From positions 806,210-870,209 of the forward strand of contig QEOQ01000192.1 of NCBI GenBank assembly GCA_010279815.1: 64,000 bases of DNA. Direction: 5' to 3'. This document shows positions 11,095-23,327 of this stretch, in pieces. The notes beneath the pieces were generated by a model. It was given only the letters and a program-made list of their open reading frames with translations, did not search any database and was not told where the DNA came from. Position 1 is the stretch's first letter. The number at the start of each line of letters is the position of its first letter. The stretch comes from Brachionus plicatilis (taxonomy: Eukaryota; Rotifera; Eurotatoria; Ploima; Brachionidae). A program made the translations under genes and the position numbers.

Positions 11095-11840
11095 GTTTAA
11101 TTATTTTCAGTAAATTGGATGTTTTTTTTAATCAATGGAACATATTTCCTGATTCAGATAAAATCTGATAAAATTAGAAAATAATAAAGTTAAAATTTAA
11201 AGTCTAGAATAAGTGAGTTTAGAAGAAATTTCACTTATTGAATAGTTGGTCAGAGGTATTTTTTATACCTTTTAAAAAATATTATATTAGAAAATAATTT
11301 AATCAAGTGGAAATTTTTGCACAAATAAATACGGACTTTATGGTCGTAGAAATTTAAAATTTTATTGCGTTGATTTTTTGATGATTTTTTGAATTTAAAA
11401 TTCGATTGAGTTTGAAATTTTGGTAACAAAATAAATATTGTAGTGTTTGCTTTTAATAAAAAATTAATTTTCTAGAAACTGTATAAATTCAGGAACTTCT
11501 AATGAGTTTATTTATGGCTAAAAAAATATGCTGAATTTATAAATCGTACGCATACAAGAGTGGAATTTAAAAAATAAATAAGACATTCTAGGGATAAAAT
11601 CACTTCATTAAATTCATGGAATGATCTGGAAAATAAGAATTAGATGTTAAAGTTTTTTAATTAATTGTTTTTTTCGATTTTCGAACATAACAAAAAACAA
11701 ATATTATTAAATTATTAAATAAATAAACATTTATGTAATATAAAAACTTTGACGTCATTTCTTAAATTGAGAATTTTTAAGGTGGTTCAGAATTTTGAAC
11801 ACCAAGTGCATCTTTCAAAGGATGTTTTTAAAGCTAATAA
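11095..11840 (+). pseudogene. Decayed duplicate of internal WSC exons of gene B
   Basis: The sequence is homologous to 15670-16510 of gene B: same acceptor context, GGATGTTTTTT start of a WSC half, same intron filler (CGTACGCATACAAGAGTGG) and the start of the next WSC exon. Frames are broken by indels, and the copy of the GGTGGTTCAGAA exon reads into a TGA. The second unit carries the same remnant (35090-35210), but its 3' part has been replaced by an intact exon copy. Unlikely to be spliced into a product. Confidence 0.75.
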
Positions 11841-12453
11841 AATACTAAAAAAACTTTTGTTATTGTTGTTGTTTTAATAAATGTTGCTGAAAATATTTTT
11901 TTTAAATTTTTTAAATTGTATTATGCGATATTTGAATTTTTTTGAAAATTTTTTTTTGGACCTTAAACTTTGTATTTGCAGTAAATTTTTCATTATTTAA
12001 AAAAATTTAACAATCGATTTTGAGAATTGCGTTGATCAATAATTTACGAACAAATTTTCTTGAATATTTACTCTTATAAATGATTTAATTGTTTAAATTG
12101 AAAAATTTGAATTCTTTGGCCACAGTTCAATTCTCAGTTGGACCAAATTTTTCTAAAAACAAATTTGGCAAATTTGTATAAAATAGAACAAGAACTCTAA
12201 AATTAAAAAAAATAAAAAAATATTTATATAAGAAGTAATCAAATTAGCCAAAAAAATAAAATCAATACAAAAATAAGATACCAAGCTTTTCTAAAATAAA
12301 CTTAGGTCTATATACTAACGTGCAGAACTAATTATGTCCTTTAACACGGACAGACTTAAAATATTAATTTAATTCCTTAAAAAATGTTAAATTAGCTGTC
12401 AGAAAAATTTTAAATTATTTGAATTAAAACTTCAGTCATCATTTGTTTATTTA
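11841..12453. other. AT-rich sequence with no gene seen
   Basis: From about 12125 it aligns with 35731-36057 of the second unit; the part before 12125 has no equivalent there. No coding frame, RNA signature or element ends recognised. Confidence 0.5.
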
Positions 12454-13432
12454 TTACGGTAAACTCGTGACCATTACTCTTGGAACAATGTCAAAATTTG
12501 GGTTTATTCCATGCGGAACTAATGCCATCGAAACCATGTTAAAAAAAAATTTTTTTATTTTTTTTTTAAGAATAAACCTTGACGTCTGACTTTAAACTAA
12601 GAGTAAGCGCAAAACTTTGATTTTATTCTTAGAATAATTTCGAATTTATTTTGCAATAAACGTAAAAAATTGTAGAGTTAAATTCGGAATTAAAACAATT
12701 AAAAATAAAACTTTATTCTAATTTTCAAGAGTAAAAATTAAACTCGATTAACGGTTTGAGTTGACAATGGTGAAACATATGTTTTTGGATCTTTATCTTT
12801 TTTTGAGTAATGTTGCGGAATAAAATGGTTGGACGGATTAGAAATAAAACTGTAAATACAAATAGACATAAGCCAACTAATCGAAACCCTCTTAGGGAAT
12901 TGAACCTTCAGACCAACCAAACCAAATCCCAAATTTCAATAACTTCCAATATCGAAACTTGTTCAAATCAATTATCACCAAAGAAACCTGGTAGAAAAAA
13001 GCTCCCTCGTGACGAAAATGGTAAAATTATTAGGCAAAATAATAAATAAATGTTTTTATACAGTTTTTTTGGCTATAAAATCGAATTTTTTAATTTTAAA
13101 TTTTATTTTTAATTTTTAATTTTTAATCGAATTTAATTTTTACTCTTAGAATAAATACAAAAATTAAAATAAAGTTTTATTTTTAATTTTTTTTAATTCC
13201 AAATTTAACTCTACAATTTTTTACGTTTATTGCAAAATAAATTCGAAATTATTCTAAGAATAAAATCAAAGTTTTGCGCTTACTCTTAGTTTAAAGTCAG
13301 ACGTCAAGGTTTATTCTTAAAAAAAAAATAAAAAAATTTTTTTTTAACATGGTTTCGATGGCATTAGTTCCGCATGGAATAAACCCAAATTTTGACATTG
13401 TTCCAAGAGTAATGGTCACGAGTTTACGGTAA
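12454..13432. mobile_element. 979-bp element with ~295-bp inverted repeats, TA target duplication
   Basis: Ends TTACGGTAAACTCGTGACC and its near-perfect reverse complement, each next to a TA dinucleotide (12452-12453, 13433-13434). The inverted repeats run inward to about 12750 and from about 13122. A TA duplication with long arms suggests a Tc1/mariner-related non-autonomous element. The loop holds a 79-codon frame. The second unit has the same insertion at 36058-37024, so it predates the duplication. Confidence 0.82.
12810..13049 (+). CDS. 79-codon basic ORF in the loop of the TA-flanked element
   Basis: ATG-initiated and preceded by an in-frame stop. The predicted peptide is rich in Lys, Arg, Asn and Thr, with a C-terminal KKPGRKKLPRDENGKI stretch that resembles an AT-hook (GRK/RGRP-type) but is not diagnostic. 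The second-unit copy (36407-36646) keeps the frame with four amino-acid changes. Because the duplication is recent, that conservation is weak evidence for function. No transposase motif. It could be a relic of a DNA-binding protein or chance. Confidence 0.35.
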   Translation: MLRNKMVGRIRNKTVNTNRHKPTNRNPLRELNLQTNQTKSQISITSNIETCSNQLSPKKPGRKKLPRDENGKIIRQNNK

Positions 13433-14390
13433 TAAAATTTAATTTTAAATATTTCGTTATTTTTGGGTTTTCAAGAAAATTCGAAGTGCGCAGAAGATCG
13501 ATTTATTTAATTCAATAAATTTATCATTTTTTACAATTTATTACTTAACAATCATTAACTGTCATTTAGAAGTATTTATTTTTTTTCTGCACCGAGAATA
13601 AAATATAAAATAAAAAAATTAAAATAAAGTTAAACAATTTAAGATATACTGAAATAGAGGGTAACAGGTTTTTATTCTAAATTTTACAGTGCTACGATAG
13701 AAAATAGATTTATGAAGAAGGTCTCCGCTATTTCGCATTATTTTTATCATTATCGTTTTTCGTTACTTAATGATTTAGCAAATATTGATTGAAGATTTGC
13801 CCATGAAATTTGGTTGAAATAATGTAAATTTATTTGAAGTTCAAAATTTTGAAAGAACTATTGCTGTTACTTTCCAATCAAAAATAATCTCATTAAACCA
13901 AATTAATCAATTATTTATCATCTTTGATTTTGGAAAGAAAAAGATCTTTAAAAATTTATTTGAAATTATTAATTATTTTTGCGGAAGTTAACTTTAGCTG
14001 GAAAATGTCTTAATTTTACTCAGTTTAATGTAATTTTTAAAAATCAAATAATGATATAGAAAATGAAATCTTTTTTCAAAAGTTTCTTTAATTTTTTTCT
14101 TGAAATTAATTAAAAAATTTTCATTTAAGAGTCAATTAGATAGTTTTTGATCGAACCTAATACTTCGAAAAGCAAACATTTCCAAAAAAATCAAAATTCA
14201 AGTTTTATTGTAAAAATTCCTTTTAATTTGAACAATTTAACTAAGCTTATTTACCACATTATTTTAAGGAAAAAGAATGTTGCTTTTTTTTCTGATATTG
14301 AATTATTATATCTTAAGAATAAATGGAGACAGCTTTTTTAGTAAATTTTAGTTATTTTAAAAAACAATAATTTAAATTTATGAATTAAAG
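13433..14390 (+). other. Region upstream of gene B, with a doubtful exon at about 14131-14340
   Basis: A signal-peptide exon ending in phase 1 is expected here but I could not identify one. A frame at about 14147-14340 (and 37645-37855 in gene D) gives a spacer-like peptide (KHFQKNQNSSFIVKIPF...). Its only donor would be phase 2, which does not fit the phase-1 acceptor at 14391. In gene B the frame also contains a TAG where D has TAT. I therefore do not place it in the gene model. The rest is AT-rich with nothing recognised. Confidence 0.4.
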
Positions 14391-17169
14391 ATAATTCTTC
14401 AATGGTTTTATATGAAGATGCATATTACATAGGATGTTTTAATGATCATTTTCTTAATTTTCCTCAGTTTGAAGAGTCATCAAGTCACTTCAATTTCAGC
14501 AAGTGTTTGGATACATGCAGAGACAAAGATTTTAGCTTTGCCGGAACAGTAAAAATGTACAAATGGTTCTTCTTAATACAATGAAAACTTTAATTTAAAA
14601 AGAACGAAATTAAACTAAATATATTTATCTTTCTATTTAGAAACCATATATGGAATAGATGTATATGCGAAAATCGTTATGCAATTAGAATGAATGATCA
14701 ATCGTTTTGTGAATGTCAGTGTAGTGGAGAAGAATCATCATTTTGTGGTTGCCCTAATAACTTCAGATTCTATAGTCTCAAAAGTATAAAATATGTCTGA
14801 TTTGTTTTAAAATAATTTAATTGAAAAACTCCTAAGATCGATCAACTAGCTATGAGCTTCATTTAAATTATATTGGAAGAGAGTTATTTCGTATTAAAAA
14901 ACAATTCAGCACAAGCAATAAATGGGATTCAAGTGTCTTGGCTGCAAAAAAATGTATCGAAAATAAAAATTTTTCATTTTCTTCTTTAATAAGAAAAAAG
15001 TACAATTTTGAGTTTGCTTATTAAATTTAGAAAATAATTTTTTGATCATAGTGATTTTTATGCATGCCCTTCTGAAGATGACTTAATAGAAAGCATTGAT
15101 ATCCAAAATTTTAAAAACATCACAAATAATACAAAAATTGACTATGATGAATCGGAACATGAAATTGGCAATGTTTATTTGATTGAAAGTAATTTATTTT
15201 TCTAGAGTTTTATTATATAATTATATTGGATAATTTTCAAAAAATTTTAGAAAAAAAAATTTCAATAGACTGTCCACCATATATCAACATTAATGAATCA
15301 GTTGAATGTCAACTTAATGTTGAATTTTTCGATGACCTTTTGGACATTGAAATGGATTTTAATGATGGTGAAATTCAAATCTATAAATTGGATAATGGTA
15401 TTCATTTTTTCAAAAAAATATACAATATCAGCGGCTTATTTACGATCAATGTACGGATTAAAAATAAAAGAATAAACTTGAATCCCTTGATATTTGGTAT
15501 TTTATTAAAAATTACTTGTTAAATTAATTTTCATAAAAAAAATCTTAAGTAAAAGGAAATTTTTCTAGTTCAAATTTCACCGAACACTCATTTTCCCGTA
15601 AAAAAAAATTCTTTTCTAATAAAATTAAATTTAAATAAGAATATTTAGCAATATATGGGGATCAAAATTATTTTCAGTATATTGGATGTTTTTTTAATCA
15701 ATTGAACATATATCCTGATTCAGATAATTTAAAATTAGAAAATAATAAAGCTAAGATTGAGAGTTTAGAAGAATGTAAGAAAAGAAATTTCACTTATTCA
15801 ATAATTGGTCAGAGGTATTTTTTTTTACTTTTTAAAAAAATATTATATTAGATGTAATTTAATCAAGTGGAAATTTTTGCACTAATAAATACGGACTTTA
15901 TGGTCGTAGAAATGATAATCAATGCGAATGTATGTGTAGTCTTGCGAATGATGAAAACTGTGGATGTGGTCCATTTGAAATGGCTTATAGATTGAAGGGT
16001 AAAATTTTTTTTGGTTTTTAATTTTTCAAAGAAAAATTAAAAATTTGATTATTTTGATTTTTTGAATTCAAAATTCGATTGAGTTTTTAAATTTTGGTAG
16101 AAAAAAATATCTTGTAGTGTTTGCTTTTAATAAAAAATTAATTTTCAGAAAACTGTATAAATTCAGCAAGTTCTTATGAGTTTAATTAATGGTAGAAAAT
16201 ATGTTGAACTTATTAATCGTACGCATACAAGAGTGGAATTTTAAAAATAAATAAGTCATTCTAGGGATAAAATCACTTCATTAAATTTATGGAATGATCT
16301 GGAAAATAAGAATTAGATGTTAAAATTTTTTAATTATTTGTTTTTTTCGATTTTCGAACAGAACAAAAAACAAATATTATTAAATTATTTAATAAATAAA
16401 CTTTTATGTAATTTAAAAAACTTTGACGTCATTTCTTTAAATGAGAATTTTTTAAGGTGGTTCAGAACTTTCAACACCAAGCGCATCTTTCAAAGGATGT
16501 TTTTATACTGATAGTGTCTTTAATTCCAAGTTTTTGGGACGTAATACTTTAAGCTTATGCTTAAAATATTGTATTAAAAGGAATGCAAAATTTTTTGCCA
16601 TTTCCAATGGGTAATTTTACATTAAGTCTTTTTTTTTATTTTTGAAAAAATTTTCTCTAGTTTTGAATGTTTTTGTGAAAATGAAAATAATTTTGGCTCG
16701 CAAGTAGACCCTAGATTATGTGACATCAAATGCCCAGGGAATGCAAGTGAAATTTGCGGTGGTTATTTTGGTCTAATGAGCCTTTATGAGATTACATGTA
16801 GAATGTTTGATATTTGATTAAAAAAAAAATTTTAAGTAAAAAATTTAGATGCGTCAATTGTTTTAACTACTTCGGATAAAGAAATAATGATTAACCAAAG
16901 CTTTAAATTGAACTTTAAATTTAATGAAATTCCTTTCGAAGAAATCATGTATTTTACCATTGAGTTTGGTGATGGAGACACCAAGATAGTAATCTATTCA
17001 GAAATTGATTCGGAATCATTTCAAGAGCAAAATGTTGTTGTCATCAAGAGACACAATGAAAACAGCATTAGTGAGATCTCGATTGAAAAAGAATATCAAG
17101 ATATTGGTCCTCATTCAATAAGTATATATAACAAGGAAGAAAAAAATATTCTCTCTATCGATATTTTAA

Positions 17170-20056
17170 GTAAATTATTCAATTTATTTTAATAAATATT
17201 TTAAAGGTTTTTATTTAAGTAAAAAGTAATGAAACAATGTACAGAGGTTTCAAACCAATATTTATTTTCATTTTTGGTAAGCAATTTTAAATTTTAAAAT
17301 TATAAATGATTAAGTACTAAGATTTTTCAATTATTCAATTTCCATCTAGAAATGCTGTTAATTTTTTAGATTTTGAAAAATTGTTTGCCAACTTTTAACA
17401 AATAAAACTTAAACTTTAAACTTTGAACGAAAGAAGAATAATTATCCAGGGAATACGCAAGTGAGAATTTATAAATGAGAAGATTTTAAAAATTTTTCAT
17501 GATTTTGGATTAGGTCGAACGCGATAAGGTCTGATGATTTTGTTGAAAATTTAATCTAAAAGGAATTATTGTTATTTCTAATTATTGTATTTAACCTTAG
17601 ATGAATTTTCTAATAACGCTACTACTAACTTAATTCCCGATTTTTTTTCAATTTTTCCTAAAGTTTCAAAACCATTCATTTGGACTGGTAATTGGTCGAC
17701 TACATATCAAAATAACAAGTTTTTTAATAAGACATATAAATAGCTTTATCAAAATAACAAAAAAAAAATAAAAAGTGTCAAAACAACTAATTGAAAAAAG
17801 CGTGTATCAAAATAACAAATTATTATTTATTTTATTTATATATTTGTTTTATATGTGCCGAGCTAAAACTCCTTTAGATTAAAAAATAATAAAAATTTAA
17901 AGAAAAAACATCTTTTTGGTCTGTCCAAGTGATCGAAAATAATCATTTTTTTCTTTTGTCTAAAGAGGAACAGCAGAAGAATTTTGATTTATGGAACATT
18001 TATTAATTTAAATTTCTTAGTTAGGATTTTTTAAGAGTCAAAAAAATTGGTTTCATTTTAATAAATTAGTTGTCGTTCTAATTTAGGGTCTTGTCTGTTA
18101 TGTGATCAGTTGGTCACATATTATGTGACCAGTGACTTTATGTCGATTTGGTGACCAGGTATTTTTTCTGACTGGTCGCATATTCACTGGTCATCTAATA
18201 TGTGACCAGGCAATATTATTATTAAAATAATGAATTTTTTTTTAAAAAATTTTATTATTTAAGTGACCAGTTATTAAATTATTAAATTAAAAATAAATCG
18301 ACGTAAATTGTAATTTTAATACAATATTACAATTATTTTGTAAAATTGAAACAGAAATAAAAAATAAAATCATAAAATAATTTTAAAATGAAATATCATT
18401 TAATAATAATAATAATAAGAATAAGCTACAGCAAGCAAGCTTGCGGAGATGACCTACTAGGAGGACATCTATGGTAGCCGAAATTGCGCAGAAAAGATGG
18501 AAAATAACAGACAAATACATTATTTTTTTTTTTTGTTAGTTCAGTAAGAGTCATTGTTTAGTTTAATCTAAGAAAGTATTGTGTGGAATTAAGTAAGTAT
18601 TATGTACAAGAATTTTACAAATGAAAAATATGCCAAAATACAAATATAAAAATACGTTAATTTTTACTTTGATATTATAGATTCAGATCGATATTTAATT
18701 CAGGACAAGTTTGTTTTTTATTTTTTAATTATTTTAGCTAAAATGAAAAAAAGATCAAAAATAGAGCCGTGTTCTAGATATTAGTAGATGTTCCAAACCT
18801 TTTTAATGCATTTCAATTTTTTTTAGATATCCAAGTGTTTTCAAAGCCTGATTTGTTCGCTAATAATAAGCAGAATTAACAACTAAAATCAGTAAATTAT
18901 TTGGTTAAATAAACAATTGTCATACTTTAAATGATTATCTAGATTTTTAGATTTTCACAAAATAGGCTTATAGCCCAAAACACTCGATAGTTTAGCAATT
19001 TAGTCACCATCTCACCATTATCTATTAGCGCGGGAATAGACACTTGTTATTTAAAAAAAATTAGTATTCGAAAATAATATTTTATTATTACAATTTACTC
19101 AACAATAACCTATAATTTACTTTGAATTAATTAAATATTTTCATCTTTTTCTAAAAATTTATTTTCTATTTTTTGTTTTTTATTTTATGCAACGCCAGAA
19201 TGGGCGTAAATTGAATCAAATAAACAGAAAATTACAAGAATGATATTAAAAAAAAGAAATTTATCCTAATTTATCTTTAAAATATAATTAAAAAATAAAT
19301 AATATTTTATACAAAACCCTTTATAAAATGTTCATAAAAATCTTAAAAGGTACCTTCAATAAAAATATTGAAAAAAAAAATAAAAATATTTTCACATGAT
19401 GATTAATAGATGATTTTTTAATGATTCTTTAATGAAATATTAATGAAATTGAGTCGAATATCTTTAAAGAATCATTAAATTTGGGTTGACTGGGCAGTTT
19501 AAATACCATTACAAATCAAATAAAATTACAATTTAAATAGAATTACACTGAAAAATTAAGTAAAATACTTTTTCTTGTGCTGTTTGTTGCGTCCATCCCT
19601 AAACCTTTTAAGGTATAATAAAATTTTAAAAAATTTTTAACTTCTAGTTATGGAATTGAATCAATTTTTTGGATCTTAATTGAAACTTGAATAAATATAA
19701 AATTTGGAGAGAATAATGGAGATGACTGGGATATCAGAAAAAAAACAAAATTAGAATTTTTCAGAGTTTTACTGAATAATTATTCTTTATATTAAAAAAT
19801 TTTCTTTTTATTTAATAAAGAAGAATTTATAACAGTTTCAAGTAATAATTACATTATATTAATTATTGGAAAATTAATAATATTGCATGTTTATAAATAT
19901 TATATTCGAACCTTTCTTTCATTCGAAAAGTTTCATTATTTATTCGAATCTTATTTCCAATATGAACACCCGATTTTATTTCGAAAAATTAAAATTTTAA
20001 TTGTGTCAAAAAGACTTTATTAGAAGATAATGAATAAACTGATTTTTAATATAAAG
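17170..20056 (+). other. 2.9-kb intron of gene B with unit-specific insertions
   Basis: The matching intron of gene D (40683-42126) is half as long. Extra sequence here includes a GTGACCAG-rich repeat from 18086 and a segment of about 1.15 kb (18400-19550). That segment begins with an unusually GC-rich stretch (18421-18500) and contains a small hairpin, ACGCC-AGAAT-GGGCGT, at about 19191. A TATCAAAATAACAA word recurs at about 17705, 17752 and 17806 and is shared with D. I could not assign the GC-rich stretch to a gene or retroelement. Confidence 0.5.
18086..18230. repeat. Dispersed repeat starting GGGTCTTG, rich in TGTGACCAG
   Basis: Begins GGGTCTTGTCTGTTATGTGA and continues with several TGTGACCAG / CTGGTCACA words. 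An inverted relative ends at 53984 (about 53900-53984) inside gene F, reading GGGTCTTGCCTCTTATGTGA on the other strand. The matching ends in unrelated places indicate a mobile-element terminus; superfamily unknown. Confidence 0.55.
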
Positions 20057-20670
20057 AAAATGGTGATTACATCGGATGCTATGCGAATATTCAATATGTT
20101 AGAATTAATTATCATCTTTTGGTAAAAAACCAGGAAATATGTGCAATTGAATGTTTCAATAAAGGATTTATATTTTCTGCAACCCAAAACATGTAATAAT
20201 TCCTGAAATTGTGAATTTTTCAAACAAAGATCCAAAACAATAACTTTAAATTTATAATGTTTGTTTTTGTTCTTTGTTCCATAATCACAATAATTATACT
20301 CTTTTTCTTCATAATTTATTTTTAAAGGTTAGGAAAAGCCTGTCTTTGTAGATCAAGTAATCCAATAAATCAAGCGGTAACCTCATGTTATTGTGCATGT
20401 CCGTATTCAAATCACCGTTTTTGTGGATGCCATTATTTTACTCGCTTGTACAAAATTCAAGGTAAATTTAAAAGAATTGTTAAATTTTCTAAATAATTTT
20501 AAAAACTTTAAAGTGAACACAACAAAGACATCAATGATTGGAATTTACTCTGGATGCTTTCAGATAAGTCCAAGTTTTAAAAAAAATATAGAAATTGGAT
20601 TTCTGAACAATGATGTTTGTATCATTTACTGCAATGAGAATAACTATAGCTATGCAGCCACTAAAATGGG

Positions 20671-22533
20671 GTTCAAATTTATCTGATTTTAAAAATGTGA
20701 AGCTGTATTAGGAAAAAATTTTTAAAGTTGAATTTCTTATTGTAATTACTGTACTGATTTGTTCCTATGGTTTTACCAAAATTTACGCGAATTTACCAAA
20801 ATTTTAGTAAATTTACGGGAATTCCGGTAATTTTACGAAAATTGGCAAAAGTAAAAAACAGTAAATTTACCGGAATTCCCGTAAATTTACCAGAATTTAT
20901 CGAATTTTAGGTAAAATTTCGTTAAAACGAAAAGGGCCAAAAAAATCCAAATTTTTGCAATATTTTCACTTTTTTTAGTTTTTTTTCAAAATTAATAAAA
21001 AATTTTAAATAAAAAAAAAATGTATTTTTTTACGCAAATTTTCGTAAATTTTTATTGATTTTAGTAAAAAAAAGTGAAAAAAAGTTAAAAAAAAAAAGAA
21101 AAATAAAATTAAGTTTTTTTAATATTGAAATTATTAGATTTAAATAGAAAATTTAAAATGATTTTTTAAAATAGAAAATTCATTTTCTTGAAAAAAATTT
21201 AAAGTTTTCATATACATATTTTTATTTAATCAAATGAAATATTAGATTTTTTTTGTTAAATTTGGTAAACTTTTTTAAAAGAGCAAAAATTGTTTAAATT
21301 AAGTTAAACCATTTTTATTTTGAAAAAAACACAGAAAATAAAAAAAAGAATCGGAAGAATAAATTTAATTTTTTTTAGGTATCAAAAGAATTCAGAGTCT
21401 TTTTTATAGAATTTTGAAAATCAAATTAACTTAAAAGATAATGAATAAGACATTTTTAAAATTTTTTTATGCATTTGAATTTATTTTTGTACTTATGTTT
21501 AATTTTTAATCAAAAATTTAACTAATATTATCCTATTTTTGCATTCTTTACAAAAATTTTACAATAAAATCTAATATATCATAAAGTAGAGTAGAAAAAA
21601 ATATTTGAAATTATTTCAAGAGAAAGGATATTTTTTAACGTTAATTTCCATTATTTGACAACAATTTACGATAATCAACATAAATTATTGTTAATTTGTG
21701 AAATTTTTCTTTTGGTTTTTTATAGTTTTTTTCGCAAATTATCCGAACATTTAGTCAAATTAAGGAAATTAACTTAAATAGTGGTACAATCCTTTGATCA
21801 TAGTAGCACTGTAAAAAGCAGTATTTAATTTTAATTTTTGGAAAATAATTGGTATAGAAAGTTTCTAAAAAGTTTGATTTGAATGGTCATTCATATCAAA
21901 TCAACATTTCATTGAAAACAAAAGATGACCCTTCGCTGTCTTTTCAATTTTTTGATTTTTACTCTTTACCTTTTAATTTTGAAAAAATAGAAATTTTATT
22001 TTAAATATAAAACAATTTGAATTTAATAAAATATTTTTTCAAATAAACTCTGACAGCTTCATAAATTTTAATTTTAATTTTATGTTTTAGTTATTTTAAT
22101 TTTTTTTTTAATTAGAACGATTTGTTCTTGTTCTAATTTAATTGATGTATTCTTTTTCAGTGTAATCAAAAAACATGTTGTCAATCTTGTTCGGCCACTT
22201 TATTTTAAACAAACCATAGCCAATATCAAACTTTGACTGACTAAAACTAAGTTGCAATTTGTAAATATCAGTTGTAATTCGTTCCTCGAATTCTTCAGAT
22301 TTCAATTTTCTTTCAATTCAATATTTTTAATTTTTTTTGTTAATTCAGTATATTTGAATGAAAATAGTATTTTTAAATCTCTTTATTAATTATGAAGCGA
22401 ATAATATTTTGTTGGGATAATTTAGAAATTTTGTATTTTTTTCTTAATTTTTGGTAATAGTTTCAGTAAATTTGATTAAAAAAGAATAATTTGTCATTTA
22501 ATTTTGATAAAAATAAATTAATTTTTTTCATAG
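20671..22533 (+). other. Gene B intron, inverted repeats and the deletion junction
   Basis: The start (20671-21110) is unlike gene D and contains a perfect 24-nt inverted repeat (20807-20830 with 20867-20890) in TTACC/GGTAA-rich DNA. From about 21130 it aligns with 43030 onward. The exon fragment at 22116-22148 matches D's 43825-43857 and then stops abruptly. Sequence from 22149 to about 22495 is unrelated to D; homology resumes just before the terminal exon. Confidence 0.6.
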
Positions 22534-23327
22534 AACCTGTTTCCACAACAATTTTCGATACTCAAAAAACAACTTCTTTTATTGAGAATTTATCAAGTTA
22601 TTCAAATTCTAAATTGAGTTTCTTCGACCTGATTTCATTCACTTCTTCAAATCAAAGCAAAGCCACTGAAGCAAATAATTTAAGTGAGTCGGACCCGGAA
22701 GAATTTTTAAGCTTAAATTCAGAGAAATTAGCAAATTTAATATCAACAATAGATTATGATATATCAGGCTGTTTGGTCAATTGTTCAAATCATGGAATTT
22801 GCAAAAAAAATCACATTCAAAGATATGAATGTCTGTGTGAAATAGACCATTTCGGAAAATCTTGTGAGAAAAACAAAAGGCCCTGTAGCAATGCCAAATT
22901 GTGTCTCAACAACAGTACTTGTGTTGACTTGGTAAATTTTGAAAATGGAAAAGATAAAATTAGATATGACTATATGTGTTTGTGCAGTCAAAATTATTAC
23001 GGTCAACATTGTCAAAATGAGGTGAATTCATGTGAAAACATGACTTGTTCAAAAAATGGTTATTGTAGAGTAAATGCAACTGGCTATCCTGAATGCCGAT
23101 GCTTTAAGCATTATACTGGAATAGAATGTGAAATTACGAATAAAGATCTAGTCTTTATTCGAACAATTATTACAATGAGCACCATAATCAGCATTGTATT
23201 TTTGGTATCATTGGGTGCATTAATAATTTTCAATGATGTGATCAACTTTTTTCTCAAGAAAAAAGTCACTAAAAAGGCGAAAAAAGCTGACCATATAGTT
23301 AAATATACTTATAAGCAAAAATCATAA
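22534..23327 (+). CDS. Gene B terminal exon: stalk, three EGF-like domains, membrane span
   Basis: Intact open exon, highly similar to 45871-46664 of gene D. A Ser/Thr/Asn-rich stalk of about 75 residues is followed by DYDISGCLVNC and three EGF-like domains. The membrane span (STIISIVFLVSLGALIIF) is followed by Asn-Asp-Val and a Lys-rich tail ending KQKS. Differences from D include IECEIT for TECETM near the last cysteine. Being open does not show that it is expressed, given the loss of the preceding exons. Confidence 0.75.

Larger units (their letters stand above)
14391..23327 (+). pseudogene. Gene B: truncated WSC/PKD/EGF paralogue missing about seven exons
   Basis: Close copy of gene D. 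Recognisable exons: 14391-14556, 14641-14783, 14837-14999, 15052-15188, 15251-15496, 15649-15814, 15868-15998, 16457-16610, 16661-16797, 16849-17169, 20057-20192, 20328-20461, 20514-20670, a fragment at 22116-22148, and 22534-23327. Domains: (WSC-WSC-PKD) twice, one and a half WSC domains, then stalk, three EGF and membrane span. The part present in D from 43858 to about 45830 (half of WSC6, third PKD, WSC7-10) is absent; about 345 bases of unrelated DNA (22149-22495) take its place. Joining 20670 (phase 2) to 22534 (phase 1) breaks the frame, although skipping from 20461 (phase 1) would keep it. A shortened protein is thus conceivable, but pseudogene is the simpler reading. No signal-peptide exon seen. 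Confidence 0.72.

Noticed and set aside
14063..14112. ATG frame MKSFFKSFFNFFLEIN as signal peptide of gene B
   Set aside because: No usable donor before its stop, and the equivalent segment is deleted in gene D.
14147..14341. Spacer-like frame as first coding exon of gene B (37662-37856 in D)
   Set aside because: The donor phase does not fit the next exon, gene B has an in-frame TAG, and it has no signal peptide. Listed as doubtful only.
15570..15600. Small linker exon in gene B/D after PKD1
   Set aside because: The acceptor is plausible, but the only donor (phase 0) would break the frame of the next exon. Direct joining of 15496 to 15649 is in phase.
18420..18500. tRNA-derived SINE head
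   Set aside because: No A-box or B-box consensus found; left as an unassigned GC-rich insertion.
22785..23015. Minus-strand frame opposite the EGF exon (also 46122-46352 and 61740-61928)
   Set aside because: Antisense of the cysteine-rich EGF region; the plus-strand frame explains the sequence.
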